In this document: piece by piece, positions 1 through 9,681 of the stretch
Layout: the number at the start of each line of letters is the position of its first letter
How positions within the stretch are numbered: position 1 is the first letter of the stretch
Assembly: GCF_013911645.1 (NCBI RefSeq)
Contig: NZ_JACESV010000003.1
Span: 1-64,000 of the forward strand
Direction of reading: 5' to 3'
DNA from: Allomuricauda sp.
Lineage (GTDB): Bacteria; Bacteroidota; Bacteroidia; Flavobacteriales; Flavobacteriaceae
DNA length: 64,000 bases
Translations under genes and position numbers: made by a program
The notes under the pieces: generated by a model
Databases searched by the model: none
The model's input: only the letters and a program-made list of their open reading frames with translations
Told to the model about the DNA's origin: nothing

Positions 1-218
1 CTTCCCCCATATCCGTCGAAGTGACGGGAATCCTGGACTTCGGCGAGCGCTTTGAGTTCGGTGCCAGCTATAGGTATGACGAGAGCATCAGCGGGCTGTT
101 CCTGTTCAATATCAGCAACGGGTTCAATTTGGGTTATGCCTATGAGACCTCCATCCAAAACCCCATTGATGGCCTGGACAACAACACCCATGAGCTTTTT
201 ATGCAGTTGAAAATGTAA
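1..218 (+). CDS. PorP/SprF-like outer-membrane protein, C-terminal part (cut by window edge)
   Basis: The frame is open from base 3 to the stop at 216-218, so only about the last 71 residues are present; the start lies outside the window. The tail alternates short beta-strand-like segments (FEFGASYRYDES, GLFLFNIS, NLGYAYETS) and ends in HELFMQLKM, which resembles the C-terminal strands of the type IX secretion PorP/SprF family. Such proteins are outer-membrane barrels, often encoded after a large gliding or adhesin gene. A terminator-like hairpin follows about 35 bases downstream, so this is probably the last gene of its unit. The family call rests on a short fragment and is moderate. Confidence 0.65.
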   Translation, partial: SPISVEVTGILDFGERFEFGASYRYDESISGLFLFNISNGFNLGYAYETSIQNPIDGLDNNTHELFMQLKM

Positions 219-253
219 CAATTTCAAAATCAAACAATACTGTTATTAGTGAT

Positions 254-284
254 AAATGCCCTTTTAGCCAAGGGCATTTTATTG
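254..284 (+). terminator. Rho-independent-like terminator after the PorP/SprF-like gene
   Basis: A 10-bp arm AAATGCCCTT at 254-263 and its partner AAGGGCATTT at 270-279 enclose a 6-base loop and are followed by a short T-rich run. It lies 36 bases past the stop of the first gene, in the correct orientation to end its transcript. Confidence 0.75.
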
Positions 285-387
285 CTTAAAAATGACCTTA
301 AAACAGCAAATGTTGCCTTTAAAGAGGCTGGTCAAAGTATGGTAGGATGAAAACAACCATGGATTTATTGACAAGGAGGATCTCTTA

Positions 388-546
388 ATGATACCAACAA
401 AATATGATTCAACCTAGAATCCTTATGAAGGTTTAGCTTTAGTTGTTCATTGGGTTAAACTTGGTCACATAGATATAGAGGATTTTACTGAAAATCATAA
501 GATTAACAGTGTTTTGATTTTACTTGAAAAGGTTAAGTCGAGATGA
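388..546 (+). pseudogene. Short degraded ORF with one in-frame stop
   Basis: A strong Shine-Dalgarno-like AAGGAGGA sits 7 bases before an ATG at 388. The frame has a TAG at codon 10 and then stays open, with ordinary amino-acid content (NPYEGLALVVHWVKLGHIDI), to a TGA at 544-546 inside the first long repeat. It may be a broken small gene or an island-end remnant. I do not recognise a family. The rest of 281-805 holds only the repeat listed separately. Confidence 0.3.
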
Positions 547-688
547 CTGAACCACCCAGAAGATTGTATGTTATTGTAAATCAGAAACAAGCACTGAAAT
601 TCCAGAACCTGCACACCTTATTGCACATTTAAGATGAAAATGAGAATAAGAACATATCCATTTGATACTAAAAATACTGAAATCAGTT
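543..688 (+). repeat. Island-end repeat, copy 1 of 3
   Basis: About 145 bases are nearly identical to copies at 21973 and 37713, all in the same orientation. The left edge touches a tRNA-3'-end-like core (GTCGAGATGACTGA here, GTCGGGATGACTGA at copy 3). The middle contains TGCACACCTTATTGCA, an inverted TGCA pair also found near recombinase 2 at about 49456. The right part is an open frame starting MKMRIRTYPFDTKNTE that is kept in frame in all three copies. In this copy it continues EISLKR, which matches the AEISLKR/AEISIKR stretch of the two intact recombinases. I read it as a scar of island insertion; that is inference. Confidence 0.75.
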
Positions 689-805
689 TAAAAAGGATAA
701 TTTATCTTCAAAAAAATATCGATGGCACCAATAGTCAAATTTCACATTTTACCAATCTAAATCAATTTAGAAAACCTGTCCTAAAGATTGGGGTATCTAC
801 AATTC

Positions 806-1873
806 TCAAACAACCGAAAGTTTGTATATCGTTTTGGTGCAATAGTCCTTTCCGGGATCCAAACGTACTGAAGGAAACCTTGGTTGATTCGGACTATCTG
901 GATAATGTTGAGTCTCCAAACATAGGCCTTGTCTTTTTCCGTATATCATCTTTTTATCAATTGTACAATATCCACTTAGTAAATTTCCACTATAAAATTG
1001 AATACTAGGTTCGGTAGTATACACTTCCAATCTACGGCCACTACGCCAATGATATAATGAAGCTGCCAATTCTAGGTCACCCTTCTCTGTGTCCAATATC
1101 CAACAATGATCATAGCCCTTCCCTATCAGTAACTGCTCATCATTGTTAAAAATGGAATCGCCTATGGCTCTATATTTTCCAAAATCAAATGGCGTCCCTT
1201 TTACAGCGCGATATTCTCCAATTGGAATCAATTCATTATTCACGGGCAAATAAGATTCCGCATTCAATAATAACTCATGATCCAAAATATCCCTTGAAAA
1301 ATCTGCTGAAAGATTGAAATAACTATGCTGTGTAAGGTTGATGATTGTTGGGCGGTCCGTTGAAGCCTCATATTGGACCTCAAGTGCATTATCGTCCTTA
1401 AGGGTGTAGGTGACCTTTACATCAAGATTTCCAGGATATCCTTCTTCCATATGATGACTGGTATACGTCAAGATAAGCGAAGCAGATTCCATCCTAATCC
1501 TTGTTGCAGCATTCCAAACCACTTTATCAAAACCCTTTTCTCCACCATGGAGATGATTTTCGCTTTCATTCTTGTTCAATTCATACTTTTTTTTGTCAAG
1601 TGTAAAACTGCTATTCGATATCCTGTTTGCAAATCTACCTATTAACGCTCCCAAAAAAGCACCTCCTTCCATATAGGATCTTAAATCATTAAAATTTAGA
1701 ACTATGTTGCCTTGGTTTCCATCTTTATCCTTAGAAGTCCATCTGGAAATTATGCCTCCATAATTAATAATATCAACTCCCATTCCATCAACGTTCCTTA
1801 GCGTATATTTATACACTTTTTCTCCTTCAGGAGTTTCTCCAAATTGTTTTTTTTCAAGACGTGTATCCTTCAT
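806..1873 (-). CDS. galM: Aldose 1-epimerase (galactose mutarotase)
   Basis: The 355-residue length is normal for GalM. It interconverts alpha and beta anomers of aldoses such as glucose, galactose or xylose. Visible family motifs are GRFANRI near residue 80, NHLHGG near 107 with a conserved His, LTQHSYFNLS near 180 with the catalytic-type His, KGYDHCW near 255, and ETQHYPDSPNQP near the C-terminus with the catalytic-type Glu. There is no clear signal peptide, so it is probably cytoplasmic. It is the last gene of the minus-strand sugar cluster, 17 bases after the TonB receptor, and would feed the correct xylose anomer to the isomerase pathway encoded at the other end. Confidence 0.93.
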   Translation of the reverse strand: MKDTRLEKKQFGETPEGEKVYKYTLRNVDGMGVDIINYGGIISRWTSKDKDGNQGNIVLNFNDLRSYMEGGAFLGALIGRFANRISNSSFTLDKKKYELNKNESENHLHGGEKGFDKVVWNAATRIRMESASLILTYTSHHMEEGYPGNLDVKVTYTLKDDNALEVQYEASTDRPTIINLTQHSYFNLSADFSRDILDHELLLNAESYLPVNNELIPIGEYRAVKGTPFDFGKYRAIGDSIFNNDEQLLIGKGYDHCWILDTEKGDLELAASLYHWRSGRRLEVYTTEPSIQFYSGNLLSGYCTIDKKMIYGKRQGLCLETQHYPDSPNQPRFPSVRLDPGKDYCTKTIYKLSVV

Positions 1874-1890
1874 TATTTTATAGTAATCAG

Positions 1891-3963
1891 TTAAAATTGA
1901 TATTTCAAACCCATACTCCCATAATAATTCCGACCATTTCCAGGGTAAAAATATCTGGGTTCTGCCCCACCAAAACCAACTGCATTGATCAATACGGATT
2001 GGGCATAATTTTCATCAAAAACATTGTTGATGCCGGCATTCAGGCCCAAATGAATATGTTGGGAAATAGAAGTTTGATAACCGAGTTTGGAATTGAACAC
2101 ATTAAAAGAGTCGCTATAGGCCGAATTTGCATCCTTTAGGGGAATTTCATCCACAAATTGGTGGGTAAGGTTCAATTGCAGACCACTGGTGTGTTGCAAA
2201 TCCAATCCAGAACTGATCAAATGTTTTGGAACTCCTGTGAGCGGATTGCCAGAATAATCGTTGTCCCCATCCACAAAATCCACAAAGCTATGGTCGTTCA
2301 GGGTATAACTGAGGTAAGGCGTTAGGATAAGGGTTTGCGACAGCTTTCCCCGGTACTGTAGGTCCAATTCCACACCTTGGTGACGGGTTTTCCCTGCATT
2401 TCTTCCAATATATTGGTCTTCCCCGACACGTTCTGCCACCAAAAGGTTTTCCACATTCATTCGGTACAGCGTAAGATTAGCGGAAAATCTTTTTTGAAAG
2501 AACAGCCACTCGCTGCCCAGCTCATAATTAACTCCAGTTTCTTGGGCAATATCTGGGTTGATGATGCCTTCAGGGGTAAGGGTCTCCTCTAAACTTGGAT
2601 TCGAGAAACCACGACTGATATTGGCATAGATTTTTCCGTTTTCCAATTGATAGTCGATTCCAAGATTGGGTAACAAGATCGCATCAAAATCGCGTTCGGC
2701 AGATGCATTGCCATCACCTTGATCGAACAAATCTCGAAAATCATAAAAGGTCTTGTTCAGGTTAAGACCAAATTGGGTAGTTAAATTTTCTGTAATCGTA
2801 TATGTGAAAGTTCCAAACAGATTGAACTGTCTTCTGAATTCCATATTGTCACTTAAGGCATCGCCTTGTAAGCTGCCATTGCCATCATTTTCTTGGTATA
2901 AATTTTCAAAAGTGCCCCACTGGTATTCATCTTTATAAAGCTCCCCACCGAAGGTGAACTGGGCTTTTTCCCATTCACCCGCAAAACTAGACCTAATACC
3001 AAACCCGTTGGTGTACTCATTTAAAATATCGAAAGGTCGTGGTTCGTAATGATCTAAGTAGGTGTAGAAAATGCTGGTTGTATTTTGAAGGTGTTCGGAA
3101 AACCGATACGTATGCGAGAGACCTGTTAAAATATACTTGTTGGCTTCGTATCCCTGTGCTGCCAGCCAATTTGATGCTGCCCGGGTTGGGTCTTCATCAA
3201 AATCGGTTTGGTTGATGGAACTTGGAATATGGGCGGTGTAATCTATATAATTCATCAAAATGGACAGACTGCTGTTTTGTCCAGTCCTCAACTGTGTGTT
3301 TAACAAAAAACCATCCCGAACAAACTGACTGTTCTGTCGGTAGCCATCCGTTTCCAGGTGATTGTAGCTTAAGCTTAGGTTAAAACCATCTTCGGAATGC
3401 GAAAATGTGAGATTGTCCTTTAACATATTATAGGAGCCCACTGAAAATGAATTGATCAATTGGGTCCTATCTTCCACCGATGCCTTGGTGTCCAACAAAA
3501 AGGCCCCTCCAAGATTGGCACCATTTGCAGTGCCCTTGGGGCCTTTGATAATTTCTATTGCCCCCAAGTTCTCAAAATCAAAAGCTTCAATTGTGCTTGC
3601 ACCTGTGCCATTGGTTACGGGAATTCCGTTAAAATACATACGAAGCTTATTGGTGCCGTAAGGAGTCCTTGCCCCAATGCCACGGACTGTGATTCGGTTG
3701 GTGTTTATGGCACCGGATAAAAGATAAACTCCCGAAATCTGGTTGATGGCCGAGGGAATATCAGTTGGGTTGAACCGTTCAAAAGTCTGCCCATCAATTT
3801 TGGAAGATGTTGTGATTCCCGTAGCTTTTTTCGGGATGGCATTTTGGATCAAAACAATTTCATCCAGTTGGGTTATGGTATCCTTGGGCATATCTTGCGC
3901 ATGAGTCATTAATCCCATTAGACCAAAGGCAATAATTGGTAAAAGTTTTGTCATTTTAAGCAT
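1891..3963 (-). CDS. TonB-dependent outer-membrane receptor
   Basis: A 690-residue protein with a signal peptide (cleavage near THAQ-D) followed by a plug domain: a TonB-box-like segment LDEIVLIQNA, then ISGVYLLSG, RGIGARTPYG and IEIIKGPKGT. The remainder reads as a 22-strand-type barrel ending in GLKYQF with a terminal aromatic residue. It lacks the SusC N-terminal carboxypeptidase-like domain, so it is the classical receptor type used for siderophores, cofactors or small ligands. It lies 129 bases after the propeller/cytochrome fusion gene. Taking up a cofactor for that enzyme is one possible role, but the ligand cannot be told from sequence. Confidence 0.92.
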   Translation of the reverse strand: MLKMTKLLPIIAFGLMGLMTHAQDMPKDTITQLDEIVLIQNAIPKKATGITTSSKIDGQTFERFNPTDIPSAINQISGVYLLSGAINTNRITVRGIGARTPYGTNKLRMYFNGIPVTNGTGASTIEAFDFENLGAIEIIKGPKGTANGANLGGAFLLDTKASVEDRTQLINSFSVGSYNMLKDNLTFSHSEDGFNLSLSYNHLETDGYRQNSQFVRDGFLLNTQLRTGQNSSLSILMNYIDYTAHIPSSINQTDFDEDPTRAASNWLAAQGYEANKYILTGLSHTYRFSEHLQNTTSIFYTYLDHYEPRPFDILNEYTNGFGIRSSFAGEWEKAQFTFGGELYKDEYQWGTFENLYQENDGNGSLQGDALSDNMEFRRQFNLFGTFTYTITENLTTQFGLNLNKTFYDFRDLFDQGDGNASAERDFDAILLPNLGIDYQLENGKIYANISRGFSNPSLEETLTPEGIINPDIAQETGVNYELGSEWLFFQKRFSANLTLYRMNVENLLVAERVGEDQYIGRNAGKTRHQGVELDLQYRGKLSQTLILTPYLSYTLNDHSFVDFVDGDNDYSGNPLTGVPKHLISSGLDLQHTSGLQLNLTHQFVDEIPLKDANSAYSDSFNVFNSKLGYQTSISQHIHLGLNAGINNVFDENYAQSVLINAVGFGGAEPRYFYPGNGRNYYGSMGLKYQF

Positions 3964-4092
3964 GTCTCTTTTTCGGTTTAGGGGCTCGGTGAAAAAAAGC
4001 GCAGCACAATACTTGTGCTACGCCAACAAACTAAACTAAACCAACTATTCTAGATTTACATTAATTGGTCTTTGCCAATTATTTTCATAGTA

Positions 4093-6930
4093 TTAAAGTT
4101 TTCGTATTCGAATATTTTTCCATTTCATGGTAAAAGGTCCAGGCTCTTCTACTCCATGCATCTGAAGCCCGATAAAACCTTTGGGGTTAGTTTTATATAC
4201 CTCTTCATTCGTAAGGTCTTCAATCTTTATACCATTCAACCATGTTTGGATACGTGGGCCTTGGGCAAGTATGCGAAGTTTGTTCCATCCATTCTCATTT
4301 AGGTAATTATGCCCATTTTGAATCTTTTCATCTGACGACAACCACCCTGTGCCCAGTGCCTCGCCATAAATAAGACCCGTTGTCGGTGTTCCTGGCTCCC
4401 TGTTTCTTTGCATTTCCACTTGGGGACCATAAACTCTTCCTGCTCTTGCCCTTTGGTAATCCCCTTCGGAAACTGGTTTAGTCCTACTTCGAATTTGAAT
4501 TCCTGAATTGGTTACGTCATCAACCATAATATCCAAGGTCAGTTCAAAATCATCGAACTCATCCACGGTACACAGGAAGGAATTTGGACTTCCCTTTGCT
4601 GTTCGGCCTACAATGCTTCCATCCTCCGCAAAATAGTCGTGCCATCCATTGAGTTGTACCCACCCTTCCAATGATTCACCGTCAAACAAATTGGTCCATT
4701 CCGCATACTTCTCCTTCACCTCTTGTCCATTTTCAAGGACTGCATCGGGCAGAGCAAACGCTATTACGGAATCACCATATTTGGTCGCGTTCTTTCCTCC
4801 ACCACCAGCTGCTATTACCAAATATTGTTTCCCATCTATCATGTATACACTTGGGGTGGCATAGCCTGCTGCAGGTAATTTATACTCCCAGAGCACATCA
4901 CCATTATGCGAATTGAAGGCCCTGATTTTTTCATCTGGGGTTCCGGCCATAAACACCACATCTCCGGCCGTGGCCACCGGACCTCCAAAACTCTTGGAGC
5001 CTGTATTACGGATGCCCTGCTCTACCAGCTCTGGATATTCGCCCAATGGCACTTTCCAAAGAATATTACCCGTACCAAGATCCACAGCGTTGAGCGTTCC
5101 CCATGGCGGAGCAATGGCCGGATATCCGTTCTGATCCACAAAAAATGGTGCTTGGTTGGAATATCTGGTTTTTGATTTGACCGATTCTTTGGTTTTACCT
5201 TCGTCGCCATCACTTTTTAAAAAGGCAATAAGGTCGTTTACCTGTTCTTCTCCCAATTGCTCAAAGGAAGGCATCATTCCTTTGCCGTTGAACAATAGAT
5301 CTTTGATCTCGCCATCCGATAATTGTAGGTCGGTCAACTTGGGAAAAGCAGGTGGGTTTCCCTGTCTGTTGGCCCCATGGCAAGATGTACAGGCATTATT
5401 GTACAACAATGCGCCCCGTTGTTCCGGTGTTGCCTCCTCTTTGTTTTCAAGTTCTTGGTATTTTACCAACTTGTGAATCGTGGGAGCCTCGTTTACATTG
5501 ATGTATACCACATTGGTGTATGGGTCGTATGATCCTCCGCCCCACTCCATTCCTCCTTGGTGTCCTGGCATAGTAATGGTTCCCTGCTCAGAAGCGGGGG
5601 TATACAGATTACCTGTTCTATATTTTTTGAATTCCTTGAGAACATATTCATGCACTTCCGGAGAGATGTTACTCAAATCCGATTCGTTCAGCGTAATCCT
5701 GTTCAATGGTGGCGGCTTTACAGGAAAGGGCTGTGTGGCCCAAGCTTCTTCGCCCGGAACATCTGAGGCCGGCACAGGCAATTCGACCACGGGGAATATT
5801 GGTTCTCCTGTTTGTCTATCCAAAACAAAGGTCAATCCCATTTTTGTAAACTGCACCACCGCCTCTTGTATGGAATCCCCCACCTGAATATCGGTGAGCA
5901 TGGGTGCCGGGGGATTATCATAATCAAATATGTCGTGATGTATATTTTGATAGTGCCATTGTCTTTCCCCTGTGGTGGCATCCAACGCTATGATACAATT
6001 ACCGAAAAGTCCTTTTCCTTTTCTGTTGCCTCCATGGATAAAGTCGGGAGCAGGAGATCCTGTGGCAAAAAACACCCATCCTCTTTCTTCGTCCAAGGAA
6101 AAACCTCCCCATGGGTTTGCACCACCATACACCACGTCTTCTTCAAACTCCCAGGTATCGTAACCAAACTCGCCCTTTTGTGGAATAGTATGGAATATCC
6201 ATTCAAATTCACCGGTCTTGGCATTATATGCCCTGATATCCCCAGGGGTCGAAAAACTGCCTTCTGGTACACGGGACCCAACGATCAAGTAATTTTTGTA
6301 CACTATCCCCGGAGACGTCATCTCAACGGATGCATCTTTTGGGTCCACGGGTAAATTTAGCCTAAGGTCTATGAATCCATCAGGGCCAAAATCATCAATT
6401 CGTTTTCCCGTGCGGGCATCAAGGGCATATACCCTGTCCTTAACAAAATTGAATATCCTTCCATTTTTACCATTGGCATCTTCCCAGTAGGTAACACCTC
6501 GGCTTCGGCCTCTGAAATCCTTTTTGTCCGGGCTATATGGAGCGGGATCAAACACCCATTCTTCCTTACCGGTTACCGCATCAATGGCCACTACATGCAA
6601 TTTGGGAGTAGTAAAGTACATCAACCCATTTACAACTATAGGGTTACTGTACATGGAAGGTCTATCGGGATCACCGTGCTTGTATTCCCAAACAGGCTCC
6701 AGAGCATGCACATTTGCTGCATTTATCTGCCCAAGTTCGGAGTACTGATTGGCCTTTTTATCTCCTCTATATATGGCCCAATCGGTGAAATTGTCATATT
6801 TGTCCGTGTTCTCGCCTTTGGCGACAGTAGGTGAATCGGACTCCCCATTTTTGGAATCAACACCTGTATCGCAACTGTAGAGCGCGACAATCGATGCCAG
6901 AAAAACAATAGCTTTCTTTTTAGTGATCAT
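4093..6930 (-). CDS. Lipoprotein fusing a PQQ-type propeller, cytochrome c and a DUF1080 domain
   Basis: 945 residues in an unusual order. A lipoprotein signal ends at Cys20 (VALYSC). Residues ~50-490 form a PQQ-dependent dehydrogenase-like propeller with repeated A-x-D-A-x-T-G-K/E-x-x-W blades. A mono-haem cytochrome c domain has CTSCH at 514-518 and a likely axial Met in GKGMMPSF near 552. The last propeller blades lie at ~590-725. A DUF1080 domain (LFDGESLEGW onwards, ~747-945) follows. DUF1080 proteins include 3-keto-glycoside hydrolases. The cytochrome sits inside the propeller region, as in quinoprotein dehydrogenases. A periplasmic enzyme that oxidises a sugar and then processes the 3-keto product is plausible but is inference. 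Confidence 0.85.
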   Translation of the reverse strand: MITKKKAIVFLASIVALYSCDTGVDSKNGESDSPTVAKGENTDKYDNFTDWAIYRGDKKANQYSELGQINAANVHALEPVWEYKHGDPDRPSMYSNPIVVNGLMYFTTPKLHVVAIDAVTGKEEWVFDPAPYSPDKKDFRGRSRGVTYWEDANGKNGRIFNFVKDRVYALDARTGKRIDDFGPDGFIDLRLNLPVDPKDASVEMTSPGIVYKNYLIVGSRVPEGSFSTPGDIRAYNAKTGEFEWIFHTIPQKGEFGYDTWEFEEDVVYGGANPWGGFSLDEERGWVFFATGSPAPDFIHGGNRKGKGLFGNCIIALDATTGERQWHYQNIHHDIFDYDNPPAPMLTDIQVGDSIQEAVVQFTKMGLTFVLDRQTGEPIFPVVELPVPASDVPGEEAWATQPFPVKPPPLNRITLNESDLSNISPEVHEYVLKEFKKYRTGNLYTPASEQGTITMPGHQGGMEWGGGSYDPYTNVVYINVNEAPTIHKLVKYQELENKEEATPEQRGALLYNNACTSCHGANRQGNPPAFPKLTDLQLSDGEIKDLLFNGKGMMPSFEQLGEEQVNDLIAFLKSDGDEGKTKESVKSKTRYSNQAPFFVDQNGYPAIAPPWGTLNAVDLGTGNILWKVPLGEYPELVEQGIRNTGSKSFGGPVATAGDVVFMAGTPDEKIRAFNSHNGDVLWEYKLPAAGYATPSVYMIDGKQYLVIAAGGGGKNATKYGDSVIAFALPDAVLENGQEVKEKYAEWTNLFDGESLEGWVQLNGWHDYFAEDGSIVGRTAKGSPNSFLCTVDEFDDFELTLDIMVDDVTNSGIQIRSRTKPVSEGDYQRARAGRVYGPQVEMQRNREPGTPTTGLIYGEALGTGWLSSDEKIQNGHNYLNENGWNKLRILAQGPRIQTWLNGIKIEDLTNEEVYKTNPKGFIGLQMHGVEEPGPFTMKWKNIRIRKL

Positions 6931-6969
6931 TAATTAATTGGTTTTAGTTAGTTCTTATGTACATATAAA

Positions 6970-7908
6970 TTATTCGCCTGAATTGGTTCCCTTACCATCT
7001 TCACAAACAAATTCTTTCCAAGTGCGTGCAATGAGATCTTTGTCCTGACCACCGGTATAGATCAATAATCTGTACTTTATGGTCTCCGTTGAGCCTTTTG
7101 GAATCTTCCAATCGCCCAATATTTGAATAGAGGGGCCCAAACCAAACTGGCTGTCCACACGCCATGGCGTGGGAAAAGCTCTATTGTCCGGATGGTCCAT
7201 CATTGCAACATGAGCCAAATCCTTTCTTCCGGGAACCTGTATACCCACATCTGCCCAAATAGCTCTTTGAGCCTCCGCTTCAAGATTCTTTTTACCATCG
7301 GAGTTTACTATTTCCGCCTTATATCCATTCTTCCAAGGCATGCGCAAAAACAAGCCGCCAACATAGAACTCACCCATGGTTACATCTACTCTAGCACTGC
7401 CCTGCCATTCCAAATCCAATATAAAACTTCCTTCACGCTCTTCCATGGACCATTGTTGAACCTCCTCAAGAATTACCTCTCCTTTCTCGTTCAACAAACC
7501 ATATTTTGTTTGCCATCTTACTATTGCTCCGGAACCCTCCAAAATGGTCGAAGATTCCTTCTTCCAATAGGCTTCTTTCCAGTTCATGAAATAGTCTCGC
7601 TCGTTGACACGCTTTAGACCCCAATAAAGTCCTGTTTGATGTAAATGATGACCTGGCCCATACTCTGTCAAAACCCCATCACCATCGGGTGCGGCAATAG
7701 GATGGATATAGGGCCTGATTCCCGCTTTGACCACTTGTGTCAGAATGGAATCCGACGTATCCTTGGAACGCGAAATAATTAAAGATTCATTGATGCTGTC
7801 CGTAATGATGTACAACTTGCTCTCCTGAGCATAAACATTAGGTCCCATGAGTCCCAAAAGGAAGTATACGCCAATAATCTTAAATATATTTTTATTCCTT
7901 CTTTTCAT
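6970..7908 (-). CDS. DUF6807 (PmoA-like) secreted protein
   Basis: 312 residues with an N-terminal signal peptide (LLGLMGPNVYAQ). The segment GPGHHLHQTGLYWGLKRV, followed by RDYFMNW, is the hallmark of the DUF6807/PmoA-like family. Later conserved features are VTMGEFYVGGLFLRMPW and VAMMDHPDNRAFPTPW. Family members are often encoded beside Gfo/Idh/MocA oxidoreductases and DUF1080 proteins in sugar-degradation clusters, as here, but their reaction is not established to my knowledge. It lies 39 bases before the propeller fusion gene in the same orientation and is probably co-transcribed with it. Confidence 0.8.
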   Translation of the reverse strand: MKRRNKNIFKIIGVYFLLGLMGPNVYAQESKLYIITDSINESLIISRSKDTSDSILTQVVKAGIRPYIHPIAAPDGDGVLTEYGPGHHLHQTGLYWGLKRVNERDYFMNWKEAYWKKESSTILEGSGAIVRWQTKYGLLNEKGEVILEEVQQWSMEEREGSFILDLEWQGSARVDVTMGEFYVGGLFLRMPWKNGYKAEIVNSDGKKNLEAEAQRAIWADVGIQVPGRKDLAHVAMMDHPDNRAFPTPWRVDSQFGLGPSIQILGDWKIPKGSTETIKYRLLIYTGGQDKDLIARTWKEFVCEDGKGTNSGE

Positions 7909-7964
7909 ACTTTTTCTTTATCAAAATTAGGGGCCAATGGAAATAATCGGCCCCATGGTAAAAA

Positions 7965-9665
7965 TCAATAGCCGGGATTCTGTACAAGTACGGAAGCCCC
8001 ACTTTCATCCTTGGAAAGGTCTATTTGTCTTTGTGGTATAGGCCAAATCTCATGCTGTCCCTCCGTGAAGGATTTTCCGCATAGATAGGACATAACCGAA
8101 CAAGAAACATCCAAATAGTTGTTCATTACCTCTCCGGCCATTCCCCAGCGTACAAGTTCGTAAAATCGATACCCCTCCATTGCCAACTCAATACGGTTTT
8201 CATGTCGAATTGCCTTTAAAGCATACTCTTTGTTTGGAAAGGTCACTGGATACGGCTCAACACTATAATTGGCTGCTGGAGTACCATCATCAAAACGCAC
8301 CACATTGGAATTTTTGGCTCGATTTCGAAGCTCGTTGATCAAATTGGTCGCTGTTTCCAAGGAACCTCCCGTGGCTTCGACCTCTGCTTCGGCCAACCAT
8401 AGCATAACATGGCTCAACTTAAACTTACGGTAATTGTTGGCATTGGGAAATGTCCTTCCTGTATTACTGGACATTGTTCCTCTTTCAGATTTTAAGAACA
8501 TGGGCTTTTTGTTTATGTAAGGGCCTCCATTAATAGGGTCACGAATCCAAGAATGTCCTTCCTGAATGCCCCAATCCAAGAAAGGTACCCCTGGCCTACC
8601 TATGGTGTGATCCAATCGAGGGTCCACGGGACCTTCATACAAAACACTCTCTCCATCTTGATCATAAGGAAATATATCATCTTCGGAAAAGGTATCATCC
8701 AGAAGTGGCAGTCCATTTTCATCAACTCTATATGCTGTTACCAGATTATGGGAAGGCTGAAAAAATCCACTTCCTCCCATAAAGGTCATTCCTATTATAC
8801 TATTGCCTATACCAGCATTTGGGGATCCATTAAATCCATCATTTACTGCATACTGAATTTCAAATATGGACTCCTTGTTATTGAGGTGGGCAATCCTATA
8901 ATTCTGTTCATAGCTCTCCATCAATTCAAAAGGGCCATTGTTGTAGATATCCCGTAAAATGGGCAGAGCATCATCAAACCGCCTTTGGAACATATAAACA
9001 TAGGCCAAATAGGTCTTGGCCGCCCACGAAGTGGCCCTTCCCTTATCCTCCCAACTTCCCGGAAGGTTGTCTGCCGCAAATTGTAAATCTGCTTCTATTT
9101 CCGGCCAAACCAAATGATCATTGGGCACTACAGACGGATTCTCTGTATTCTCATCGATATAAGGAACTGGACCATGCACCCTTGTAAGTTCAACATAGTA
9201 ATGAGCCCTTAAAAATTTGGCCTGCCCCTCTACCTGTACCTTTTCCTGTTCGTCCATATCCTCCACATCTGGAAGGATACGCAAAATATCGTTTGTTCTT
9301 AGGACACCATCGTACATCGGGGCCCAGTGGTTGGCCACATAAACGTTGGCAGCATCCACATAAAATCCTTCAATGGCATTAATGGGAGCCTGGTCTCCTG
9401 CCACGGTACCCTTGTAGGCATTATCGGAAGCCACTCCTCCCCAAACCCAGTTGGAATCTGCTCCTGCCCAACCTTCTCCATTTTTTCCATTTACACCGTC
9501 CACAACGGCATAGGCACCTGTCAACAATAAATCTATACCTGTTTGGTTTACCAAGTCTTCAACTTGGGATTCTCCTTTGGGCCGTATATCCAAAAGATCA
9601 TCTTTTGAACAAGATCCAACTAAAACCAACAACAGTATCAATTTGATTATATGTATTTTTTTCAT
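7965..9665 (-). CDS. SusD/RagB-family sugar-binding lipoprotein
   Basis: 566 residues. A lipoprotein signal ends at Cys19 (LVLVGSCSK). The SusD family is recognisable from the opening DDLLDIRPKGE, the TPR-like helices with FLRAHYYVELTRVHGPVPYI near residue 150, TSWAAKTYLAYVYM near 215, and the C-terminal block ENRIELAMEGYRFYELVRWG and IWPIPQRQIDLS. SusD proteins cap the SusC channel on the cell surface and bind glycans. The gene starts 16 bases after susC ends. The substrate is probably a xylose-containing oligosaccharide or xyloside, judged only from the neighbouring xylA and xylB. Confidence 0.95.
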   Translation of the reverse strand: MKKIHIIKLILLLVLVGSCSKDDLLDIRPKGESQVEDLVNQTGIDLLLTGAYAVVDGVNGKNGEGWAGADSNWVWGGVASDNAYKGTVAGDQAPINAIEGFYVDAANVYVANHWAPMYDGVLRTNDILRILPDVEDMDEQEKVQVEGQAKFLRAHYYVELTRVHGPVPYIDENTENPSVVPNDHLVWPEIEADLQFAADNLPGSWEDKGRATSWAAKTYLAYVYMFQRRFDDALPILRDIYNNGPFELMESYEQNYRIAHLNNKESIFEIQYAVNDGFNGSPNAGIGNSIIGMTFMGGSGFFQPSHNLVTAYRVDENGLPLLDDTFSEDDIFPYDQDGESVLYEGPVDPRLDHTIGRPGVPFLDWGIQEGHSWIRDPINGGPYINKKPMFLKSERGTMSSNTGRTFPNANNYRKFKLSHVMLWLAEAEVEATGGSLETATNLINELRNRAKNSNVVRFDDGTPAANYSVEPYPVTFPNKEYALKAIRHENRIELAMEGYRFYELVRWGMAGEVMNNYLDVSCSVMSYLCGKSFTEGQHEIWPIPQRQIDLSKDESGASVLVQNPGY

Positions 9666-9681
9666 CTTGTTATGTTTTTGA

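Noticed and set aside
634..1008. 124-codon plus-strand open frame
   Set aside because: It starts in the island-end repeat and runs 200 bases antisense into the aldose epimerase gene; only the repeat part is conserved.
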